Source: DASPSM01 sp036008465 (lineage in GTDB: Bacteria > Planctomycetota > Planctomycetia > Planctomycetales > Planctomycetaceae). Taken from it: DNA of 64,000 bases. Each line of letters opens with the position of its first letter. Position 1 is the first letter of the stretch. Below the pieces are notes generated by a model. The model had not been told where the DNA came from, did not search any database, and saw only the letters and a program-made list of their open reading frames with translations. Shown here piece after piece: positions 37,951-46,148 of this stretch. Location: positions 1-64,000 of the forward strand of contig DASYNP010000015.1 in assembly GCA_036008465.1 (NCBI GenBank). The letters run 5' to 3'. The position numbers and the translations under genes were made by a program.

Positions 37951-39897
37951 ATGAACTTCTCTCTTGCTTTCTGGCTCGTCGTTGGATCGCTGTTCGGCGC
38001 TCCGGCTCTCGCGATCTTGTTCGCATTTTTTGCGGTCCGCCACATTCCTAACAACTGCGTCGGCGTCATCGAAAAGCTGTGGTCGGGCAGCGGCTCACTC
38101 GACGAGGGTCAACTCATCGCCACCGACGGCAGAGCCGGATATCAGGCCGAGATCTTGCGCGGTGGCGTGCACGTCGGTTATTGGCGCTGGCAGTATCGTG
38201 TTCACAAGCTTCCGCTCGTCACGATCAAACAGGGCTGCCTGGGCTATGTTTTCGCGCGCGACGGTCTGCCGCTTGATTCGGGCCAGACGCTCGGACGGGT
38301 CGTCGACTGCAATAACTTTCAGGACGCGGAGAAATTCCTCCAGGCGGGCGGCCAGAAAGGACGCCAGCGGCTGATCCTGAGGGAGGGCGTTTACGCCATT
38401 AACCTGGCTCAGTTCTACGTGCTGACTCAGGACGGCGTCTATCACGTCGGACACGACCGCAGCACGCTCGAAGGCTGGCAGAGCGCGCTCAAAGAAATCG
38501 GCGGTTTTTATCCCGTCGTGATCGGCGCTCAGCAAGACAATATCGGCATCGTCACCTGCCACGACGGCCCGTCGTTGGCGGCCGGCGAGATCATCGCGCC
38601 GCCGGTCGGCCTGAGCAAAGACGATCCCAATTTCCACAATAATTATCAGGACTTGGAAGCCTTCCTGCGGGGCGGCGGCCGGCGCGGGCGGCAATATGCG
38701 CCGCTCACCGACGGCACCTACTTCATCAACCGCTGGTTCGCCACGGTTGAACTGATCGATAAGAAAATCGTCCCGATCGGTTTCGTCGGCGTCGTAGTCT
38801 CTTACTACGGGCTGGCGGGGCTCGATCTCTCAGGGATCGATTTCCGCCACGGCGAGCGAGTGCAGGAGGGCGAGCGCGGCGTTTGGGCCAAGCCGCTCGG
38901 CCCGGGCAAGTATCCGTTCAACACCTACGCGGGGTCGGTCGTGCTGGTGCCGACGACAAACTTTGTCCTGCACTGGATCACCGGCAAGTCGGAAGGACAC
39001 CGCTACGATGAGAGCCTGCGCTCGATCGACCTCGTCACGAAAGACGCCTACGAGCCGACGCTCCCGTTGAGCGTCGTCGTGCACATCGACTACGAAAAAG
39101 CGCCGAGCGTGATTCAGCGCTTCGGCGACGTGAAGCAGCTCATCACGCAGACGCTCGATCCGATGCTGTCGGCCTATTTCCGCGACGTGGCCCATCGCCG
39201 GTCGATGCTCGAATTGATCCACGAACGCGACCTGATCCAAAAGGAGGCCCGCGAAGAGTTGAAACGGAAATTCTTGGCCTTCGATATCGAGTGCGTCGAC
39301 GTCCTGATCGGCAAGCCCGAGACGGCCTCGGCCGACGGCAAGATCGAAACTCTGCTCGATCAGCTCCGCCAACGGCAGCTGGCCACCGAGCAGATTGAGA
39401 CCTTCGCCCGACAACAACAGGCGGCCGCCAAGCGGCAGGAGCTGAACGACGCCCAGGCAAAGGCCGACATGCAAGTCGAGCTGTCGCAGTCGAAAGTGCA
39501 GATCGACGTCATCACCAACCAGGCGGAAGCCAATCTGTCGAAAACTAGAAAGGAGGCCGAGCAGACGATCATCCTGGCCGAAGCGGACTCCAGACGTCGT
39601 TCGCTCGAAGGACAAGGCGAAAGCGAACGAGTGCGCAGGATCGGCCAATCCGAGGCTCAGGTGCTGCTCAAGAAAGTCACCTCTTTCGGCGACCCGCGGC
39701 TCTACGCGATGTCACTGGTCTCGGAGTTCCTTTCCAAGAGCCAGCAACCGATCGTCCCCCGACAGGTCTTTATGTCAGGCGACCAGGACGCCGGCCTCGT
39801 CGGAACGCTGTTGAAGCTCATAACGGCCGAGAAGATCGGCCAGCTCGACCTGGAACGAGCGGAAAAGTTGGTCAACGAAAGTGAGCCGACGGCGTGA
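37951..39897 (+). CDS. SPFH/band-7 (flotillin-like) membrane protein
   Basis: The product is 648 residues from the ATG at 37951, with GGGAGGA upstream. One N-terminal membrane span (FWLVVGSLFGAPALAILFAFF) anchors the protein. A long N-terminal region contains two similar segments of the form (R)GRQ(R)-L/APLxxGxYxIN. The SPFH core spans about 330-470: LPLSVVVHIDYEKAPSVI, RFGDVKQLITQTLDPMLSAY, RSMLELIHERDLIQKEAREEL. It is followed by an Ala/Gln/Glu-rich coiled coil (about 490-590). Such proteins oligomerise on membranes and organise microdomains. No NfeD partner is adjacent. Confidence 0.88.
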   Translation: MNFSLAFWLVVGSLFGAPALAILFAFFAVRHIPNNCVGVIEKLWSGSGSLDEGQLIATDGRAGYQAEILRGGVHVGYWRWQYRVHKLPLVTIKQGCLGYVFARDGLPLDSGQTLGRVVDCNNFQDAEKFLQAGGQKGRQRLILREGVYAINLAQFYVLTQDGVYHVGHDRSTLEGWQSALKEIGGFYPVVIGAQQDNIGIVTCHDGPSLAAGEIIAPPVGLSKDDPNFHNNYQDLEAFLRGGGRRGRQYAPLTDGTYFINRWFATVELIDKKIVPIGFVGVVVSYYGLAGLDLSGIDFRHGERVQEGERGVWAKPLGPGKYPFNTYAGSVVLVPTTNFVLHWITGKSEGHRYDESLRSIDLVTKDAYEPTLPLSVVVHIDYEKAPSVIQRFGDVKQLITQTLDPMLSAYFRDVAHRRSMLELIHERDLIQKEAREELKRKFLAFDIECVDVLIGKPETASADGKIETLLDQLRQRQLATEQIETFARQQQAAAKRQELNDAQAKADMQVELSQSKVQIDVITNQAEANLSKTRKEAEQTIILAEADSRRRSLEGQGESERVRRIGQSEAQVLLKKVTSFGDPRLYAMSLVSEFLSKSQQPIVPRQVFMSGDQDAGLVGTLLKLITAEKIGQLDLERAEKLVNESEPTA

Positions 39898-39906
39898 ATG
39901 TGGTCT

Positions 39907-40036
39907 GGGTGCCACGGCTGAGACGTTTCGGCTCAGCCGTGCTCTTCACCAAAGGTTCTTACGCTTCTTCATTTCCGACGACCAGGATCGACGCGGAAGA
40001 GCACGGCTGAACGGCAGCCGTTCAGCCGTGGCACCC
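39907..40036. repeat. Nested palindromic repeat between convergent genes
   Basis: Outer arms GGGTGCCACGGCTGA (39907-39921) and TCAGCCGTGGCACCC (40022-40036) are perfect complements. Inner arms TCAGCCGTGCTCTT (39933-39946) and AAGAGCACGGCTGA (39997-40010) also pair perfectly. Each half is itself a hairpin, so the element is two inverted copies of a roughly 40-bp palindrome. It fills the gap between the band-7 stop and the stop of the opposite cytochrome gene. Confidence 0.85.
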
Positions 40037-40042
40037 AAGCGT

Positions 40043-43000
40043 TCATTTCGTAGAGAGCAGCAAAAATGCCAAGAGATCCCGCAGCTCGTCCGGCGTTTTG
40101 ACGAGACCGGCGGGCATGGGGGATGTGTTCTGAGTCTTGCGTTGCTCGACGTCCGACGCGGCGAGTGTCCGCCGCGTCGCGTCGGGTAAGAGCAGGTCGA
40201 TTTTTTGGGAGGTCTCGCTGAGCACCAGCCCTGAAAGAGTTTTGCCATCGCGCAGCACAAACGAAGTCGCGCGAAACACCGGGGAGACCGTGCGACTGGG
40301 AGTCAGCACCGATTCGACCAAATACGGAACCGTGAAACGGCTGGCCGCGCCGGCCAGGCTGGGCCCTCCGACGGCCGCCGACGTATTGTCGATCGCGTGA
40401 CACTTGGCACAACCGATTCCGTCGGCGCTAAACAGCTTTCGGCCACGCTCCGAGTTGCCGCGGCGGACCGCGTCCGGCCAGTCGACCGACAGGAACTCGG
40501 GCCCGACCGCCGCCGAGCCGGCCCCCGCCGACTTGAGCCGCTGGGCAAGGGCTCCGTTGCCGATTCTCTCCGGCAGCGTCGCGCTCACGGCACGCAGCGT
40601 TCGGTAGTGGACATACAGCGAGCAGTCACCCTCAACGTTGTTCACGCGAAACAAGAGGTCGTTGCTCCCTGGCTGTAGATCGAGGTAGACGACGTCCTGC
40701 AGCGGCAAGGCGGCGCGGACGCCGGCGAATGTCCACACCACCCGGCCATTGTGCCAAATCTTGAGCCCGTCATCCGAGCCCGGCAACAGCATCATCTGCT
40801 GGCGAACCGGACTCTCTACGCGGCAATAGAGATAAAACGACGCATCGGCACACGCCCCAGACAGCTTGATGAAATCGAAATTTCGGTCGTTCTTCATCGT
40901 CTGCCAGGCAAGCGTCTTCGACTGGGATCGGTACGTCGCGGAAAGATCGATGGGCCCCTCCTCCGGGGGATGCACCGCCGACAAGCCCCGCCCGTCGTCC
41001 CCGAACGGGCCAATCACCCAAGCGCGGCCGAGTTGCTTGAGCGGTGCGTTCACAAGTCGGCGGCGTTCGGTTTGTTTGCGAAGCACCCCGATCTCCGGCT
41101 CGCTGCGGGGATCATTGAGCAAAGACAAAAAGTGGGCCGCCTGCAGGCGGACGGCGTCGCTGGAATCGCTCAGACGATCGTGCAGCAAGGCAAAGAGCGT
41201 TTCCTGGTCGGCAGAGTGTGGCTGGGCGTTCCAATGCTCGGCGACCGTGAACAGTCCCAGGCGGCCGAGCTTGCGCAGGTCGACTGTTTCGTCGAGATAT
41301 TTCACCCGATAAATGTCCTCGGATTGCCAGGGCGCAAGCGGCAGCGAGGCGTTGATCGGTTCAGCGGCCGGCGGCAGCGTCAGCCGGAATCCGACAGCCA
41401 ACACTCCGGCCAGCCGCGTCGGCTTATCCGCCACCGTGCAGGCCGTTTTGAGGAAGCCGAGAGGCGCGCGTTCGGCAAGCACCAGCGCAGCGGCCTGCCG
41501 TAAGTAGGTGTCACGCGAGCGGGCGATTCGCGCGATTGGTTCGTAAGGGACGGACGGCGAGTCGAAGAAGGCGATCGTCGCCGCTAGCGCGACCTGCGGA
41601 TCGGCGTCTGTCAGCCGCGCGGCGAAAGTCTGCGACGCTCGATCGTCTTTCGCAAAGAATTCGTGCAAGGCGCGGACGGCCTGAAAGCGCACTAAAGCGT
41701 CGGAATCTTCGGCAAGTCGGATGAGCTGATCTCGAACACCGTTCGAGCGACTCTCGGCGGCCAGCCAGATGAGGTTCGAACAGGCCAGATCATCGTGCCT
41801 GGCCGTCGTCAGTTGGTCGGCGGCCTGTTTGACGGCCTCGTCGCCGCGACGCAGCAACTCGAGATGGGCGCGGCGTCGAATCTCCCACACCGGGGAAGAA
41901 AGATCCTGGTACAGGTTCGACGTGCTCCGCGCCGTGATCTCGAATTGCTCGACCGGCGGCGCTGATTCTGAACCGCGGAGGGACAGTCGCACAAGGTCGC
42001 TGGCGTAAATCGGCGAGCTGTCGTTGTGCGCCATGTAGGCGATCGCGACATAGATCGCGCCGTCCGGACCGACAGTCACGCCGACCGGGCGGGCCTGATT
42101 CTTTCCCACGAGCAGCGGAGACTCTTTGGCCTCAAAGCTTGCGCCGCGCGGTGAGATGGGATAGCGCATCACGGCGCGAACGCCCCAGCGCGCCACGAGT
42201 AAGTTGTGGCGAAGCCTCTCCGGCAACGCGGGACTGTCCAGATAAGCCTCGCCCACCGGAACGGCGCGGCCCATGCCGGTAAACATCGTTTCGAGCAAAT
42301 CGGCCCGGTCAGGCGTGATATGCGGCATCCAACCGCGCGGCCAGCCGAAGTCGCTGTGCGGCGTGACATGAACCAAGCGCCCGGGAACGTAAGCGTGCGG
42401 CAACGACTCGTGATCGTTGTCGTTGCTGAACAGATTCCAATCGCGATCAAAAACAAGCCCGCACGGGTTACGCAGGCCCCGCGCGATCACCCGCAACCCG
42501 CTGCCGTCCGGATGGATTCGCAAGATCGCCCCCTGCCCCGTGTAGGGCACGCCGGCCTTGTCTTGGGGAGTAAAGAACGTCCAATGTCCCCAATGATCGG
42601 GCCGGTCAAAATCTCCGTAGTGGACGAGCGTGTCTCCCATCGAAATGTAGAGATCGCCCTCCGGCCCCCAGGCGAGAGCATGAAAGCACTGGTGAACATG
42701 GTAGCGCGGCACACCCCAAAGCAGCCGTTTCGGTTGCAGCCCTTCGCGCTTCACAGCGCCGTCGGGGATCACGTAGAGCGCGGAGAGCGTGAGGACGTAA
42801 AGATCGCGCCCGCGGATTTCGATGTCATAAACCCAGGAGTCGGGCGGAAACCGCAGCAGCTCTTTCCGGGGCGCGAACTGACCGTGCGCCGCGGGCTCAT
42901 ACACAAAGAGCGCTTCCCGCCCGCCGACGAACAGTCGCCTTGCAGAATCGGCTCGCATCGAAAGAAACGACTCGGTCGGCGACGAATCGAGGCGTTGCAA

Positions 43001-43153
43001 ATGCAGCTCTGGGTCGACGGCTGCGTAGTCCAAGTTTTCGGAGGAAGCGGAGACGAGCGCGGTTCTGGATAGAGCCAATGCGCCGATCATCGCTGCGGTG
43101 AGTAGGAAGCTATGCGAAGCGCCTCGGCCCGCCCAAATCGTGTGTCGTCGCAT
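40043..43153 (-). CDS. PVC-type propeller/HEAT/cytochrome c protein
   Basis: The product is 1036 residues from the ATG at 43153; the upstream frame extension has no signal and is discarded. A signal peptide (FLLTAAMIGALALSRTALVSA) precedes a sugar-dehydrogenase-like beta-propeller (about 40-400; GPEGDLYISMGD, NPCGLVFDRDWNLFSNDND, GPDGAIYVAIAYMAHND). HEAT-like helical repeats follow at about 420-620, then a beta-rich region (about 690-880). A C-terminal c-type cytochrome has GCAKCH (about 940), with a distal Met probably in SPMPAGL near residue 1010. These giant PVC-superphylum proteins are thought to be periplasmic oxidoreductases of carbohydrate degradation; the substrate is not known. Confidence 0.92.
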   Translation of the reverse strand: MRRHTIWAGRGASHSFLLTAAMIGALALSRTALVSASSENLDYAAVDPELHLQRLDSSPTESFLSMRADSARRLFVGGREALFVYEPAAHGQFAPRKELLRFPPDSWVYDIEIRGRDLYVLTLSALYVIPDGAVKREGLQPKRLLWGVPRYHVHQCFHALAWGPEGDLYISMGDTLVHYGDFDRPDHWGHWTFFTPQDKAGVPYTGQGAILRIHPDGSGLRVIARGLRNPCGLVFDRDWNLFSNDNDHESLPHAYVPGRLVHVTPHSDFGWPRGWMPHITPDRADLLETMFTGMGRAVPVGEAYLDSPALPERLRHNLLVARWGVRAVMRYPISPRGASFEAKESPLLVGKNQARPVGVTVGPDGAIYVAIAYMAHNDSSPIYASDLVRLSLRGSESAPPVEQFEITARSTSNLYQDLSSPVWEIRRRAHLELLRRGDEAVKQAADQLTTARHDDLACSNLIWLAAESRSNGVRDQLIRLAEDSDALVRFQAVRALHEFFAKDDRASQTFAARLTDADPQVALAATIAFFDSPSVPYEPIARIARSRDTYLRQAAALVLAERAPLGFLKTACTVADKPTRLAGVLAVGFRLTLPPAAEPINASLPLAPWQSEDIYRVKYLDETVDLRKLGRLGLFTVAEHWNAQPHSADQETLFALLHDRLSDSSDAVRLQAAHFLSLLNDPRSEPEIGVLRKQTERRRLVNAPLKQLGRAWVIGPFGDDGRGLSAVHPPEEGPIDLSATYRSQSKTLAWQTMKNDRNFDFIKLSGACADASFYLYCRVESPVRQQMMLLPGSDDGLKIWHNGRVVWTFAGVRAALPLQDVVYLDLQPGSNDLLFRVNNVEGDCSLYVHYRTLRAVSATLPERIGNGALAQRLKSAGAGSAAVGPEFLSVDWPDAVRRGNSERGRKLFSADGIGCAKCHAIDNTSAAVGGPSLAGAASRFTVPYLVESVLTPSRTVSPVFRATSFVLRDGKTLSGLVLSETSQKIDLLLPDATRRTLAASDVEQRKTQNTSPMPAGLVKTPDELRDLLAFLLLSTK

Positions 43154-43166
43154 CGGATGCAGATCC

Positions 43167-43586
43167 TCAGTCGATCTTAAATTCGCCGAGGATATCGGGA
43201 AGCTCGGAAAAAATCTCAATTTGCGCAAGAACCTCTTCGTCGCAGGTTCCGGATTTGATGTGACCAATTGGCCCATCGCTGAAGTCGTGGCTGATTTCCC
43301 AGTCGACTGCGTGGTCGCGTGAGAGTTGGCACAAAATGTCGATCATGTCTCGCGTCGTTCCGTTGGGCAGTTTCTCCTGCTCGGCGGCGGCAACATCGTC
43401 GGGATGGGGCACAAAGTTCGGTTTGCTGAAGCCGAGCAAGTATCCGTCCTCGTCGCTCACAAAATGAACCGGCTCGCAACCGAGCCACGTCCTTCCCTGA
43501 ATGGCATCTCGTGCGGCCAGCTGGATTGCGGCCTTCCCCGTCGAAGTCACCGGCCGCGTCGATCGATAGGAAACCGTGAAGCCCAT
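43167..43586 (-). CDS. Hypothetical protein, 139 residues
   Basis: The start is taken as the ATG at 43586, because further upstream the frame overlaps the divergent sialidase-like gene and reads as Arg-rich noise. The sequence is acidic and soluble: an N-terminal strand MGFTVSYRSTRPV, then CEPVHFVSDEDGYLLGFSKPNF, a short helix and WEISHDFSDGPIGHI, ending in an acidic helix. It ends 13 bp before the PVC cytochrome gene on the same strand, suggesting co-transcription. I do not recognise the family. Confidence 0.7.
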   Translation of the reverse strand: MGFTVSYRSTRPVTSTGKAAIQLAARDAIQGRTWLGCEPVHFVSDEDGYLLGFSKPNFVPHPDDVAAAEQEKLPNGTTRDMIDILCQLSRDHAVDWEISHDFSDGPIGHIKSGTCDEEVLAQIEIFSELPDILGEFKID

Positions 43587-43726
43587 TTTCTCTGGCGTCC
43601 GCGTGTTGAAGGAACGATGCAAGCGCGTTTCCGATTGTATTGACTGCGGGCCCCTGATTCGATCTTTGTGATCAGGGTCCGTAGGATAATGATCCGCGCA
43701 GTCCCGCGCAGGGAGACCCCTCCGTC

Positions 43727-45637
43727 GTGGCAGAATCCGGACCCAGGCGTCGTCAACCCATTTTTGTTCTCTCGGTTCTGGCGACGTGGGCCTGGCTCGC
43801 GTTCCCCGGCGCTCTCTTCGCCCAAACGGGCAGCATTCATGAACCCGTCCGTTACGTGGGCGGGCCGCGCGTCGATCACCGGGCGCACGACGGGCAATTG
43901 CGACCCGCGATCGGCATCGAGAGTTTTCAAGTCCTGCGCGCGAATCGCACGCATCCGGAACTCGCCGACAATTTCGGTTGGACCTACAACCACGCCCCGA
44001 TGATTGTCTACTGGAACGGCCGCTTCTGGGTCGAGTATTTGAGCAACCCCGTCGGAGAGCACATTGCTCCCGGGCAGACGTTTCTGACAAGCTCCGCGGA
44101 TGGCCGGCACTGGGAAATACCCAAGGTCGCCTTCCCGATCTACAAGCTCCAACCACCCGATCCGCCGGGGACGGCGATGATGCATCAGCGGATGGGATTC
44201 TTCATCGCGCCCGATGGCCGCTTGCTCGCGTTGGCCTTTTACGGCCACGCGCCGGATCCGTTCGGCCCAGGAGGGATCGGCCGCGTCGTTCGCGAGGTTC
44301 ATAAGGACGGCTCCCTCGGCCCGATTTATTTCCTGCGCTATAACGCGCGCCAGGGCTGGGGCGAGAGCAACAGGGGATTTCCCTATTACAAACGAGCCAA
44401 AGACGCAGGATTTATTCAAGCCTGCGATGCGCTCCTCGGCAATCGGTTGATGCGCGAACAGTTCTGGGAAGAGGAGGAACTGTACGAGGGCGACTTCTTC
44501 TCGGTGAAGTCTCACGGCAGTCAGGAGGCGTTCAACTGGTACCACCGCAAGGACGGCAAACTGGTCGGCCTGTGGAAATGGTCGATGGCCGCTCTCTCAT
44601 CCGACGAAGGCAAAACCTGGTCGCAACCGGTGAAAGTTCCGACGCTGCAAATGACCGGCGCAAAAATCTCCGGCCGCAAAACCAGTGACGGCCGCTACGC
44701 CCTGCTCTACGACCCCAACGTCGATGACGACCACCGCTGGCCGCTGGCCATGGTGACGGGCAACGACGGCGTGATCTTCGACAACATGCTCTGCGTTCAG
44801 GGCGAGGTGCCTCCCCGACGATTCGCCGGCCGTTACAAGGATTTCGGCTCCCAATACAACCGCGTCGTGGAGGAAGGCAACGGTCACACGCCCGGCGCGG
44901 ACCTGTGGGTCACGTACAGCATGAACAAAGAGGACATCTGGGTGAGCCGCATTCCCGTCCCCGTGCGCGATCGTGTCACCGGGCCGGTTCACGACACGTT
45001 CGACGGCCTCACCGCGGGCGGTCCAGTGACAGACTGGAACATCTACAGCCCGAAATGGTGTCCCGTCGGTGTGGCCGACTTTCCCAGCGCGACGAACAAG
45101 AGCCTCGAGTTGACCGACAAGGATCCCTACGACTACGCTCGCGCGGTTCGCGTCTTTCCCGAATCAAAGTCCGTGACGATTCAATTCAAGATCCACGCGA
45201 AGCAGAACCATGGCGGGCGTCTGGAAATCGAAGTGACCGATCGGTTCGGCTCCCGACCCGTCCGTCTGCTTTTCGCAGAGGATGGCCAGATTAAAGTCGT
45301 TGACGGCACCAAGCTCTCAGACCTCGCGCCCTATCAAGCGGATCGTTGGTACGATGTGGAGCTCAAGGTCGATGTCGGCAAGAGCAGCTTCGACGTTTCG
45401 CTCGACGGCAAGCCGGCTGCCGCGAACGCGGTATTCGTGGAGTACGTCAAGAACGTCGAGCGGATTTCGTTCCGCACCGGCGCACGCCGCCAGGAGCCGA
45501 CTCTCAAGACCTCGACCGATGCCACACCTGATCGCGTGACGCCCAACCCGGATCTTCCTCAGACGCCGGTGATTTACCACGTAGACGAAGTGAGGATCAC
45601 GCCGGGCGACAACGCGGGCCCATCACCAGGCCGATGA
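43727..45637 (+). CDS. Secreted six-bladed-propeller (sialidase/BNR-like) protein
   Basis: The product is 636 residues from GTG at 43727, GGGAGA ten bases upstream. A signal peptide is present (FVLSVLATWAWLAFPGALFAQ). The N-terminal 400 residues hold Asp-box-like blades (TSSADGRHWEIPK, LSSDEGKTWSQP) separated by W-rich strands, with MIVYWNGRFWVEY early on. The C-terminal 200 residues form a jelly-roll-like domain (VTIQFKIHAKQNHGGRLEIEV, WYDVELKVDVGKSSFDVSLDG). Sialidase-type propellers include polysaccharide-active hydrolases and lyases. I cannot assign substrate, and the catalytic Arg triad is not obvious. It is divergent from the 139-residue hypothetical gene. Confidence 0.75.
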   Translation: MAESGPRRRQPIFVLSVLATWAWLAFPGALFAQTGSIHEPVRYVGGPRVDHRAHDGQLRPAIGIESFQVLRANRTHPELADNFGWTYNHAPMIVYWNGRFWVEYLSNPVGEHIAPGQTFLTSSADGRHWEIPKVAFPIYKLQPPDPPGTAMMHQRMGFFIAPDGRLLALAFYGHAPDPFGPGGIGRVVREVHKDGSLGPIYFLRYNARQGWGESNRGFPYYKRAKDAGFIQACDALLGNRLMREQFWEEEELYEGDFFSVKSHGSQEAFNWYHRKDGKLVGLWKWSMAALSSDEGKTWSQPVKVPTLQMTGAKISGRKTSDGRYALLYDPNVDDDHRWPLAMVTGNDGVIFDNMLCVQGEVPPRRFAGRYKDFGSQYNRVVEEGNGHTPGADLWVTYSMNKEDIWVSRIPVPVRDRVTGPVHDTFDGLTAGGPVTDWNIYSPKWCPVGVADFPSATNKSLELTDKDPYDYARAVRVFPESKSVTIQFKIHAKQNHGGRLEIEVTDRFGSRPVRLLFAEDGQIKVVDGTKLSDLAPYQADRWYDVELKVDVGKSSFDVSLDGKPAAANAVFVEYVKNVERISFRTGARRQEPTLKTSTDATPDRVTPNPDLPQTPVIYHVDEVRITPGDNAGPSPGR

Positions 45638-45652
45638 GCCTGCGTCGAGACG

Positions 45653-45955
45653 TCATTCCAAGGTATGCGTGCCGTGCGTGACCGCCCCGCCGGCTCGCAG
45701 GGCCGCGGCGATCAGCGTCGTCTCGGCGAGTTCCTGTTCCGTCACGCCCGCTTTCTTGGCCTTCTTGGAGTGGATCTCGATGCAGTACGGGCACTGAGTC
45801 GTCAGCGCCACGGCGACTGCCATCAATTCCTTGTACTTGAGCGGAATGGCTCCCTCTTTGAACACCGCTTCGTCAAAGGCCACAAATCCCTTGAAGGCTT
45901 CGGGAGCCAGTTCGCCCAGCTTTTTGAGTTTGGTCAGGTTCTTCATGTCGTACAT
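45653..45955 (-). CDS. Carboxymuconolactone decarboxylase (CMD)/AhpD-like protein
   Basis: The start is the ATG at 45955, seven bases after AAGGA, giving 100 residues; the frame continues upstream but without family similarity. It has the AhpD-core motif: an upstream Glu (LKYKELMAVAVAL), then CPYCIEIHSKKAKKAG with the redox-active CxxC and a His three residues on. AhpD-like proteins use this site for thiol-based peroxide defence; others are decarboxylases. The size fits a single-domain CMD protein acting as an oligomer in the cytoplasm. It is convergent with the sialidase-like gene, 15 bp apart. Confidence 0.9.
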   Translation of the reverse strand: MYDMKNLTKLKKLGELAPEAFKGFVAFDEAVFKEGAIPLKYKELMAVAVALTTQCPYCIEIHSKKAKKAGVTEQELAETTLIAAALRAGGAVTHGTHTLE

Positions 45956-46148
45956 GATGTTTTCCTTGTGAGAATTCCTTTTGCCAGCTCCGTCGTTCGA
46001 CGACCACGAACGCGTTTCGGTTTCGGGCACGAGTGCGGTGCAGTCGATTTTTTGAGCGATTTCGCTGACGAGTTTATCATCGCGACGCGGCTTTTCACAG
46101 AACCGCAAAGAGCGGGGTCGCGCGGAATCGGGCATGCCGCCCGCTCGA

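Noticed and set aside
41771..41800. T-loop-like GGTTCGAAC word suggesting a tRNA
   Set aside because: No acceptor or anticodon arms around it and it lies inside the PVC cytochrome gene. No tRNA was found elsewhere.
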